Assembly (NCBI GenBank): GCA_030512295.1
Contig: JAULSR010000002.1
Span: forward strand, 6,200,001 to 6,264,000
Length of the DNA: 64,000 bases
Direction: 5' to 3'
Source of the DNA: Bombardia bombarda
Taxonomy: Eukaryota; Ascomycota; Sordariomycetes; Sordariales; Lasiosphaeriaceae
Shown here: positions 1 to 9,700 of the stretch, piece by piece
Numbering within the stretch: the first letter of the stretch is position 1
How the letters are laid out: every line of letters begins with the position of its first letter
Position numbers and translations under genes: made by a program
The notes under the pieces: generated by a model
Seen by the model: only the letters and a program-made list of their open reading frames with translations
What the model was told of the DNA's origin: nothing
Databases searched by the model: none

Positions 1-421
1 TGGGGTTATGATAGAGAGATAGTGGAGTTTATCGCGGGATTTTGTTAATCTCACTTGGGCTGTGATGCGCAGCGCGAATGGCAGCTCTCTGGGCCCTTGC
101 CAAGCTCTCCAAGCTCATGTCGCTTGTTGCACCGACTGCGGCTAATGCTGCACAGACCACACCTTAAAAACTAATTACCTGACGGAGCTAACGATCACTG
201 GCTGTAGCTCGCTGGGTACTGGCTGTAGCTCGCTGGGTACTGGCTGACCGACTTCAAAGACCTGGGCGAAAAAAAGTTGTAGGCGGCAGAAAAAAAAGTT
301 CACGGACGGGCCCCCAGCTGCAGACAAATTAATTCATAGGCCCCGCCAAGAACAGAAAAGGGAAGAAAAAAGACGACGATAAACTTCAGAAAACAGCAGA
401 ACACACGCACGGCTGGAAATC
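1..421 (+). promoter_or_regulatory. Upstream region of UTP4 with a 21-bp tandem duplication
   Basis: No coding potential is seen. A 21-bp unit (ACTGGCTGTAGCTCGCTGGGT) is present twice in tandem at 197-238 and followed by a partial third copy. The last 120 bases before the UTP4 start are A-rich, as is usual for fungal 5' leaders. No TATA box could be assigned with confidence. Confidence 0.5.
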
Positions 422-3214
422 ATGGACATCCACCGCTGCCGGTTCATCCAGTACCCTGCATCCGCCATCAACGCTATTGCCTTTTCGCACTCGTCGCTCC
501 CACCGGTCTCCGGCGGCAAGAAGTCGCAACAGAAGCATGTCCAGGTCCGCCTAGCAATTGGTCGTGCCAACGGCGACATCGAGATATGGAACCCCCTCAG
601 TGGCACCTGGCACCAGGAGCTCGTCATGCCCGGCGGCCGTGATCGCAGCGTCGACGGCCTGGTCTGGGTGACCGACCCGGATGAGGAGATGGCCGACGGC
701 AAGATCATCCACGGCCGCTCTCGCCTCTTCAGCATCGGCTACACCACCACCATCACCGAATGGGACCTCGAGATGGCCCGCGCAAAGACACACGCCAGCG
801 GACAGCACGGCGACATCTGGTGCCTCGGCGTCCAGCCCCTGCCCGCCCGCGAGACCGGCGCCAATCCTGCCACCGCGTCCAGGAAGCTCGTCGCCGGCAC
901 CGTTGACGGCAACCTTGTCCTTTACTCCATCGAGGACGGCGAGTTGCGCTTCTTCAAGTCTCTCATCAGGACTCCCTCCAAGAAGACCAAGATGGTCAGC
1001 CTCTGCTTCCAGTCGCGAAACGTCGTCATCGTCGGCTGCTCCGACAGCACCATTTGCGCCTACGATATTAGAAACGGCGCCTTGCTTAGACAGATGACCC
1101 TCGGCTCCGACTTCTCGGGAGGTTCTAAGAACATCATTGTATGGTCTGTCAAGTGCCTGCCTAATGGCGATATCGTGTCTGGCGACTCGACTGGCCAGGT
1201 CTGCATTTGGGATGGCAAGACGTATACCCAGGCACAGAGAATTCAGAGCCACAAGCAGGACGTCTTGTGTCTGACTGTCAGCTCCGATGGCTCCAAGATT
1301 ATCTCTGGCGGTATGGATAGACGGACGACTCTCTACGAGCCCATCGCTGGCCAAGCCGGCCGTTGGTCCACCGTCTTCCATCGGAAGTACCACAAACACG
1401 ATGTCAAGGCTATGGCTTCCTTTGAAGGGAAGAAAATGAGTGTCGTGGTTTCAGGAGGTTAGTTTATTGACAACAGTTGCTTTAAAGCCTAGTATACAAC
1501 AGCTAACAGAGCTACTACCCCAGGTCCCGATGCCAGCCCGGTTGTTTTCCCTCTCCGCGCGGCAGGCAAGGAGTATCACAGAACGCTATCCCACCTCCCG
1601 CAAAGCACAAACCTCCAGAGCGCTCCCAAGGCGCGCTTCGTCGTTACCTGGTGGGGCAACGAGATCAGAATCTGGCATCTTCCAATCGGGGCCCGAGAGC
1701 TGCTGGACGACGCGGAGAAGCGCCAAAACCGGAAACTTCTTGCCATGATTATGGTTAAGGGTGAATCTAACATTACATCGGCCGCCATCAGCGAGGACGG
1801 TACACTCCTTGTCGCCTCTACTGCCTCCGAAATGAAGGCGTTCCAACTCGAGCCCTTCGCCGGACTGCCTAGCGAACAGCTCAAGGTCACAAAGTTACAA
1901 ATGCCAACGGCCACAATCGGCCAAGGCGGCATCAAAGTTGAAATCTCTCCAGATAGAATCTGGGTGTCTTGGGTCGAAGAAGGAAGCAAAGTCATGTTGG
2001 CCAAGGTGACAATCACCCCAACCGGCGCTTACACGATATCCCAACCCTCCAAGGTGCGTCGACTGCGGCGCCCGGTCCCCAAGCACATCCTTCTCGGTGG
2101 CCTCGGCTCCTACGATCGGAACGTTACCCAGCTCGCCTTCTCTCCCGATAGTAAGATGATGGCCGCGGCCGACTTGGCTGGTTACATCGACACGTGGGTA
2201 TTGCGCGCCCCCGGTGAGCAAAGGAATGGTGCGAGTGGCGAGCGTGGTGACGACGCCGACCTCCTTTCAGGCAGCGGGTCGTCTAGCGACTCGTCAGATG
2301 ACGAGGAGGACCAACAACAACAGAATGGCGAAAGCGAGCGCTGGGTTGTCAACTCCAAAGCCGCACTTATCCCCAAGCTAGCATCGGCACCCGTGGTCCT
2401 CTCCTTCTCGAAAGCCTCGGGCCCCGGGTTTGACGGAGACTATACCCTCTTGGCTATCACTACATTAAAGCAGGTGCTCCTGTTCAACCCGCTCCAGGGC
2501 ACCCTTTCAGACTGGTCGCGCCGCAACACGTATGCCAAGCTCCCCGAGGCACTCCGCGAAACCCGCGACCTGGTCAAGGGCGTCGTGTGGCAGGGGCCGC
2601 GCGCCTGGATCTATGGTGTTTCATTCGTGTTCATGCTGGATCTGTCCCAGGACCTGACGGCGGAGACGACGGCACTGACTAAGAGCGGTGGCAAGAATGG
2701 CATCAAGCGAAAGCGTGACGAGAGCGGCGCAGGAGGGAAGATGGACAAGCAGCAGATGCTGGCTCCGCAGCACATCAAGACGGCGGTGGGGCCGGATGGC
2801 GTGGAGTGGGTGGATACCGAGATGGCGGATGCGGATGGCGACGACGCCAAGAGCGTTGGAGCCAGCAGCGCGTTTGAGGATGACGACGAGGATGACGACG
2901 AAACGGACGGTGGGGAGCTGCAGCACATGAGAGACGGACAGCAGCAAGCCAATGGTGATGGGGAGGCGGCTGCTGCGGGCGGGAAAGGAGGCGTACAGCG
3001 GAGGGCGAGGTGGTGGCATACGCGTCAGTATCGGCCGATATTGGGTATTGTGCCGGTTGGGAGCAGTAGCAAGAATGAGGGTGGCACTGATGCAACAACT
3101 GCAGATGATAATGGTGTTGTTTACCCGCCGCTCGAGGTCGCTCTGGTCGAGAGGCCTGAGTGGGAGATGGATCAGCCGGCAAGGTACTTTGCGAATGGCG
3201 AGTGGGAGAGGTGA
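422..3214 (+). CDS. UTP4: U3 snoRNP protein Utp4 (WD40, small-subunit processome)
   Basis: The product is a WD40 protein of the t-UTP subcomplex, acting in the nucleolus in rDNA transcription and early 18S pre-rRNA processing (known for the family). Two exons, 422..1457 and 1524..3214, give 908 residues. The intron has a GTTAGT donor and a CAG acceptor and joins in frame through a Gly codon. The N-terminus MDIHRCRF followed by LAIGRANGDIEIWNP matches the Utp4 start closely, which fixes the start codon. WD repeats fill roughly residues 15-550. Two acidic, low-complexity stretches lie near residues 590-610 (Ser/Asp/Glu/Gln) and 785-810 (Asp/Glu), and a Lys/Arg patch (IKRKRDE) lies between them, typical of nucleolar proteins. 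It converges on the eIF4E gene downstream. Confidence 0.93.
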
Positions 3215-3530
3215 AGAGGGGCTTTGGTTAATGGGCCATCTATTGTATGGTCGAATCGGACCGGATCGGAATAGTCTGGATGGGCTACCTAACTATCTAC
3301 AGTATGGATCATTAATTCTGGCTCTAAGCCCCTATTTTACTATCTAGGCGCACCACGTTTGACTTGTTACAACTCAGCGAATTCTGTACCAATGAGACTC
3401 ATGATATGATATTTCAGTAGCTCGGAAGCTGGAACGAAAAGTATACCAATACTGTGCTGTACGTATGCCCGTGATCGGGCGAGGTAAAGTATTGACAATC
3501 ATTGCTATCCTATCCACAGCTATCCATCCA

Positions 3531-3634
3531 TAACTATCCCGCCTACAACTGCCTATTTACAACTCTTTAACCTATAACTATCCCATTTATAATTATCGCA
3601 TTTACAACTATCCCACCAACAACTATCCCATAGG
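3531..3634 (+). repeat. 15-bp minisatellite array A, C-rich strand forward
   Basis: About seven units of 14-15 bp with the core CAACTATCCCATTTA; variants include TAACTATCCCGCCTA and CAACTATCCCACCAA. A more degraded lead-in (GCTATCC, AGCTATCC) extends back to about 3504. The same unit recurs elsewhere in the window. Confidence 0.85.
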
Positions 3635-4325
3635 CAGGTTGGCTACCTTCTGCAAGCCGTGGCCGGCTTGTGGTGAGACCTTCCCGTATAGATACCTATT
3701 CGTTTACAAACGTTGGACACATTTCCCGACATAATTGTTCCAGATCGTAACACATTCATAGGAGACTGTATGGACTCGGTTGATGGGTCAAGCTGCCTGG
3801 GTGATAAGTGTTATTAGTAAATGTATGTCCCTAGCCGGAAAAGCCAGGGCAAGAGCAAATCCATAAGCTATTTTAGGCTGAGGTTTAATGTGGAACAACG
3901 CTCCGTTCGTTCTGTCCATCTGGGTAAGTATCTAGCTGAATATCATAAGCAAATGTGGCTGTGAGCAAGTGATGAGCAATTCCTTCTGTTCGCGCGATAT
4001 TCAATTTGGTTCTGGGATGTCCCAGTCTTGTCTAATGCGTCCATCTTCCATGCGCTTGATGGCTTCGTTTGGGTGTCCTGGAGCTGGGTGGTGATAGCCT
4101 GGATCAAAGGGCGTGAGGCCCACAGTGACCCCAGGAGTGGGAGAGACGGATGGCGAACACAAAGTGGACGCCATCAGAGCCTACGAGGCGGTGTACGATA
4201 ACACACCACTGCCAGAAGGCGAGAGAAAGGCTATCATCAATGAGATTAGCCGCCAAGGACCTTCTGGCCCCTCCCCAATTTTACCACCTAACATATTGTA
4301 CCCAAGTTTAACCTTTCATAACTCA

Positions 4326-4435
4326 AATAGAATAGTTATAAATAGAATAGTTATAAATATAATAGTTGGAGGTGGGATAGTTGTAAATGGGATAGTTGTA
4401 CGTGGTATAGTTGTACGTGGTATAGTTGTACGTGG
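4326..4435 (-). repeat. 15-bp minisatellite array B, G-rich strand forward
   Basis: Seven exact 15-bp units (core AATGGGATAGTTGTA) from 4326 to 4430 and a partial unit. Two neighbouring copies are identical (AATAGAATAGTTATA) and two others are identical (CGTGGTATAGTTGTA), so homogenisation has been local and recent. The unit is the reverse complement of array A. Confidence 0.88.
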
Positions 4436-5090
4436 TGGTAAATCGCATATGGGGCCAGACTTATTGACTGGCACTGTAGTTTGTACGACTGGCAGCGCTA
4501 TACAAGTACTTGTAAAAAGCCACATTCTGCTATCAAGGGGTGTTCTCGGGAAGTAGATATGTCCAAGACATTTTTTCATTTTGTGTCGGTGGCAGTAAGG
4601 TAAGCACCAGTGTAAGAGCAGTGGCACCATAATGGGCAAAGTTTTGATGAATACATAGCCTATGTCGTCTGATGGCCAAATCACCCCCCCAAAAAACACA
4701 TGTAGTTAAGAAACCACCATCTGGATATCAATAGTCTCTAAAGCTACCTTGGCCCCAGAGTATAAACGCCGTGCAATCCTCGATACGTCCTAATTAAAAA
4801 ACCATGAGCAGTCAAAAGAGTCATCTCCACCTCCAGATCTCGAGACCCCAGGCCGAATATAGGGGACAACTTTTTGTTCTTTGATAACGAAAATACCTAT
4901 CACACAATCGTCATTCCGTGCCGTCTCGCCTCCTTGGCGCGGCCAGCTAATATGATGTATCATATGTTTTGATTGGTGGAAAACGGAGAGGGCCATTATA
5001 TGCGTAAGGGTAACAGATAGTAGCCCGAGCTTCGTAAAAGCCAAGAAAAGGGCCAGGAGCGTCGGGTCCAGCTAGGCTCTGGAGCTTGGT

Positions 5091-5983
5091 CTAGACGGTC
5101 ATCTTCGCCCTCGCACGCGTGCTGCCGCTGTGGGCACTGTCGGTGTGGCCGGAGAATTCCATGATCTCGGTGGCGGGCAGCTTGAGGACCTCCTTGAAGC
5201 GGCTGCCGATGGACATGAGAACATCCTTGCCCTTGTCGGCGGAGCGGCCCTTGCCTCCGGCGACATCGCCGTCTCCGCGGCCTGGAATGGGCTTTCCTAT
5301 GGTGCGAGTCCAGACACCGACACGGAAGAATGCCTTGCGGACGTTGACGACGACGCCCATGACCTCGCCGTCCTCCTCGTTCTCGAGTGTCTCGCCAATG
5401 GCAGCGAGCATGGTGTGCAGCCAGATCTCATCGATGTTGACGTTGCGCTTCTCCTTGAACTGGTAGGACCACTTTCCGCCGTGCTTGTTCTGGGGATCCT
5501 CCCACTCTGGCCTCACACCCTCCTTGAAGAGATGGTAGTCGGACTTAAGGGCGAGCTCGGAAACGGGCGCGATGTTGTTCTGAAGGAGGGGTTAGCAAGG
5601 CAAGGGCCGCGAGCATTTTCAGTACCCCGAGTGAAGATTGATTCGTACATAGACACCCCAGAACTCCTCGACAGACTCGAAAGTAATGACCTCCTTCAAC
5701 AGGTCGTTCCAGTGGTCGCCCTGTGGTCACGGATGGTTAGCAAGGACGAGCGGGGGAAGGTGCCACGTGTAGTGGGCGGAGAGGGAGAATGGAGACGCAC
5801 CTTGCCGCTGGCGGGCTTGGTGAACCAGAGTGTCCATCGGTTGGAGAGCGGGTGCTTGACATTGAAGTTCTCCTTGTCGTGGAAGACGGTGATGGTCTTG
5901 CCAGTGTCTTCGGAGGCGGCTCCGTCGACATTGCCCCCATCGGGGGAAATGGGGATAGTGGTGAGGTCGACCTGCTCCGACAT
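5091..5983 (-). CDS. Translation initiation factor eIF4E (mRNA cap-binding protein)
   Basis: Cap-binding subunit of eIF4F; it binds the m7G cap and eIF4G in the cytoplasm (known). Three exons on the minus strand, 5983..5801, 5720..5649 and 5579..5091, give 247 residues. Both introns have GT..AG ends and join in frame. The protein shows the eIF4E signature in order: HPLSNRWTLWF (about 44-54), DHWNDLLKEV then VEEFWGVYNNI (about 63-88), DYHLFKEGVRPEWED, and the GGKW block. The Trp residues that sandwich the cap lie in these motifs. The C-terminal part has a Gly/Asp/Lys insertion (GRGDGDVAGGKGRSADKGKD) before the final conserved helix. The start MSEQVDL is the only ATG consistent with exon 1. The gene is divergent from the SSB Hsp70 gene. 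Confidence 0.95.
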
Positions 5984-6729
5984 GGTTGGAATCGCGGGGC
6001 GTGTGGTGGGCGTGCTTGGATTGGGCTTTTGCGAGTAGCTGCGTGTATGGAAGAAGAAAATGGGTTTAGACAGAGGGATCCACAGAGCAGAGCAGAGCAG
6101 AGCAGAGGAGAGAGCACAGTACGGAAAAGATTGAGATGCGCCTCGGTAACCAGTATTGCGATAGCTCACGGCTGGGCTGTGTGCAGGGACAGGAAGCCGG
6201 GATTACGGTGCTTGGTTGTTTGCGCGATTCGTTTGTCTGAAGGGAAGGTGCGACTTTTGCGCCAGGCAAAGGTCTTGCTGAAAATAGTCTTTAGGCGGCG
6301 TTGGGGTGGGTTTTTTGTGAGGCGATCGCAAACTCAAGGTACTTGCTTGGTGAAAACGTCAAGTCGCGGGCAAATTCCTCGCACGGTCGCAAAAAACTGC
6401 GCCTCGACGCCTCCTGCTTCGTCTCATCTGCTAGCGCCTAGAACCATCCCCCAGTCAGGTGTTTTCGGTGGGTGGTGCTGTCACGGGCGCGGTCACGTGC
6501 AAATGAGGGGATCAGGCAGAAGCACGCTTTCCCCATTGTGGCGACTTTTGTGGGTTTAGTGGGGAAGGCCAGAACTTTGTGGTGCAAAAAAAAAAAGTTC
6601 ACCACAACTGAAAATTTCAACGACTTAAGAAGACCGACAACCTGCCCCACGCCGACCGATCCTTTGCCTGACCTTTTGCGCCAAACTCCTCACCAACACA
6701 ATCTTCTCACCACATCACATCTCATCATT
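5984..6729. promoter_or_regulatory. Divergent promoter region between eIF4E and SSB Hsp70
   Basis: A 746-bp region lies between the start codons of two translation genes read in opposite directions. It contains an AGAGC pentanucleotide run near 6086-6112, a 12-base A run near 6586-6597 and a CA/CT-rich leader just before the SSB start. No heat-shock element could be identified with confidence. Confidence 0.5.
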
Positions 6730-9700
6730 ATGGCCGACGAAGTATACGACGGTGCCATTGGCATTGATCTCGGTATGTCCGCGCGCCTGCAACCAAGTTC
6801 CTCCTTCACTTTCTGCCCTTGCTTGGACTCGCGCCCGGTGACCTTTGTCTGTTGCGTTGCGCACATTTGCTGATTGAAGGCTTCCATCTCCAGGTACGAC
6901 CTACTCTTGCGTCGCTATCTACGAGGGTACCAATGTCGAGATCATCGCCAACGAGCAGGGCAGCTTCACAACCCCCTCGTTCGTCTCCTTCAACGAGAAT
7001 GAGCGTCTCATTGGCGAGGCCGCCAGGAACCAGGCTTCCATGAACCCCGAGAACACCATCTACGACGTCAAGTATGAGTCTCCAATACCCTTCCGGTTGC
7101 AGTCCCAGCGCGCTAACAACAACTCCCTTTAGGCGTCTCATCGGCCGCCGTTTCGATGACCCTATCGTCAAGAAGGATGCCGAGGCGTGGCCCTTCAAGA
7201 TCGTCGAGGAAGAGGGCATGCCCAAGGTCGAGGTCGACTACCTCGGCGCCAAGCACACTTTCTCCCCCCAGGAGGTCTCTGCCATGATCCTCACCAAGGT
7301 GCGTACCCCTCCCCCCTTCAGTCTGCCCTGGTTCGGGTGCTAACCACTGGCGAAACAGATGAAGGAGATTGCTGAGGTCAAGCTCGGCAAGAAGGTCGAG
7401 AAGGCTGTCATCACTGTCCCCGCCTACTTCAACGACAACCAGCGTCAGGCCACCAAGGATGCCGGTGCCATTTCCGGCCTTAACGTCCTCCGCATCATCA
7501 ACGAGCCCACTGCCGCTGCCATTGCCTACGGTCTCGGCTCTGGCAAGTCTGCCAAGGAGCGCAACGTCCTGATCTACGATCTCGGCGGTGGTACTTTCGA
7601 TGTCTCCCTCCTCAACATCCAGGGTGGTGTCTTCACTGTCAAGGCTACTGCTGGTGATACGTAAGTCTGCTCCCATCTCTGACTGTACACTTGATGCTGA
7701 CTTCCTCGTTGCCATCTCGGGGGTTCTGATTTTGACGCCGCTGTGGTAGCGTATGCTGTCAAAGAGGTGAGTTGATTCTTGAGTATTTTCTACGAGCCAG
7801 GAGCTGACAGCAAAACGCAGTTCATCCGCAAGACAAAGAAGGGTTCGTACAACAGTTTGTTTCTTTTTTTTCCCATGCCCCCTTGATTGTTGATTAGGTA
7901 AACTTTTTTTTGGCGAACTTCGCCCAATCCGGATTGTGGCGTTTAGTCGTCCCGCGCTCTTTCCTCAGACAGAACCTGTCGGGTTTTGTGTTCACGGTCA
8001 GGATCTGGTAGAGTCTGTCGCCCCGCGCTCTTTCCTCAGACAGGATCAGTTCCCCACACAGGATCAGTCCCCCACACAGGATGAGTTCCAATCATCATCC
8101 AACGCTCTTTCCTGTCGGGCTGTTGGGCTTTTGCATGGTTCGATTGCCCCCCAACCAATTCAACAATCGAATCGACGCACACGAGCCATATCGATCCTTC
8201 CTCGTCGACCGGCGGGAGGGAGTCGTACGGGTACGACTCCCTCCCGCCCTGGGGTCGTGATGTCCAGATCCAGATCCAGACCTCGACCAAGTACTTTTGT
8301 CCAATACCCCTGTTTACACACCGTTGAACATACAACCCGAACCCTCGTGTCGCGACATAATGGCTGTCGATGCGGCCGACCTCCTCGCTTACCTGGTCAC
8401 TATCCTTTGGGCCTGTGTGAACTCCGAAGAGGTGTTTGTTAATGCGCAGTATAAACTGGTTCTGTCGTCTGAGCAGAGAATCGCGGAGCTCCTTGATCTT
8501 GTCTAGCTCACCTTCCCCCCTGGCCTGTTCGACGCTCTCAAGTCCCCCTTCCCCCCGAACCTGGCTTGGTTCAAGGCGCTCTCCGACGACGTTCCCCTAG
8601 ACAGCTGGGGAGTCTATGTTCTCATCTTTAAGCAAGATGGACATCCTCCGGCTATCTATATCGGCTCTGGCACAGCGTCTGTTCGTGGAATCCGTGCACG
8701 AATCCAGCAACATGCAAACGGAACGGTCGCTCCTCTGATGGTCGGACGCGCCAGACGCAATGGTTACTGGCTTACCCATTGGACCTTGCTCGCCTCTTGT
8801 CCGCTTCCAAAACCAGCGAATATACCCACGTTTCGTACGATGATTATGGCTCTGAGGCTGTATTCACCTGTTTGTTCTGGTTCCTGTGGGGTCGAAACGG
8901 CGGTTATGGACTTGGGTCCCTGTGTCCATGGGCCCGAGATTCGTTTGAGTATCGAGGGTTGTGCACTCACAACCCCCTCGTCGAGGGTATTCGAGGTGAC
9001 GATATCAACATGACGCCGGAGGAGCTTGATTGGAAAGCAGCCAGGACCGCTGCCAGAGCCAAGGAGATTAGCCGTTACTACTATTTGCGGCGATATCCCG
9101 ACGTCGTTCGGGAGTTTAACTGTTCTCTCTGCGACGTATCGTTCTCGACTAAGGGCGCTCTTGCCTGGCACGAGAGACAATCAGAACACCTAGAACGAGT
9201 ACCCGAGGATCAATGGCCGGCCCACAAGCGGCGATTAACGGTCTGGTGCAGCGTATGTGGATTTGGTTTCGCCCATCAGTTTTCCCTGGAGTTGCATGAG
9301 AGGACAGGATCGCATAAGAGGATGGTTGCAGCTCTGCATGTCCCTGTCGATTCCACACCTGTTTCTGTCGATTCCCCGTCGGAAAAACTGGAATGCAAAA
9401 TCTGCGACGAGTTCATCACTGCTTCGTCGTTCAATAAGCACCTGGAGAGTCAAAAGCACGGCGTTCGAGCTGGGACGTTGGTCAACCAGTATACATGCGC
9501 TCCATGCAATGTCTCCTGCAGCAGCCGCTACCACTTTGAGAAGCACGAGAAAACCAAACATCATCTGCAACAGCTCGCTCAGCCCGGGGACAAGAATGTC
9601 TGCCAGATCTGCCCCGCTGGACCATTCAAGTACCCGTGTGATCTCAGGAAACATGAGAGATCCTATGCCCACCTCGAGAAAGCTGGCAAGCGGAGGCAAG

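Larger units (their letters stand above)
3215..5090. other. Convergent intergenic region between UTP4 and eIF4E
   Basis: No convincing gene is seen. The region holds 3' flanks of both neighbours and two short minisatellite arrays of the same family in opposite orientations (3531-3634 and 4326-4435). Short open frames here, such as the one at 4113-4556, are built largely from the repeat and show no recognisable domain. Confidence 0.6.

Noticed and set aside
551..1399. Long minus-strand open frame opposite UTP4
   Set aside because: It mirrors the biased codons of UTP4, has no recognisable domain and would overlap a well-supported gene.
5130..6038. Plus-strand open frame opposite eIF4E
   Set aside because: It runs through eIF4E exons and introns in antisense; no domain.
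7113..7715. Minus-strand open frame opposite SSB exons 3-4
   Set aside because: Shadow of the C-biased Hsp70 codons.
8297..8506. Separate small gene upstream of the GIY-YIG core
   Set aside because: The frame continues directly after the TAG into the nuclease domain, so it is the N-terminal part of one broken gene.
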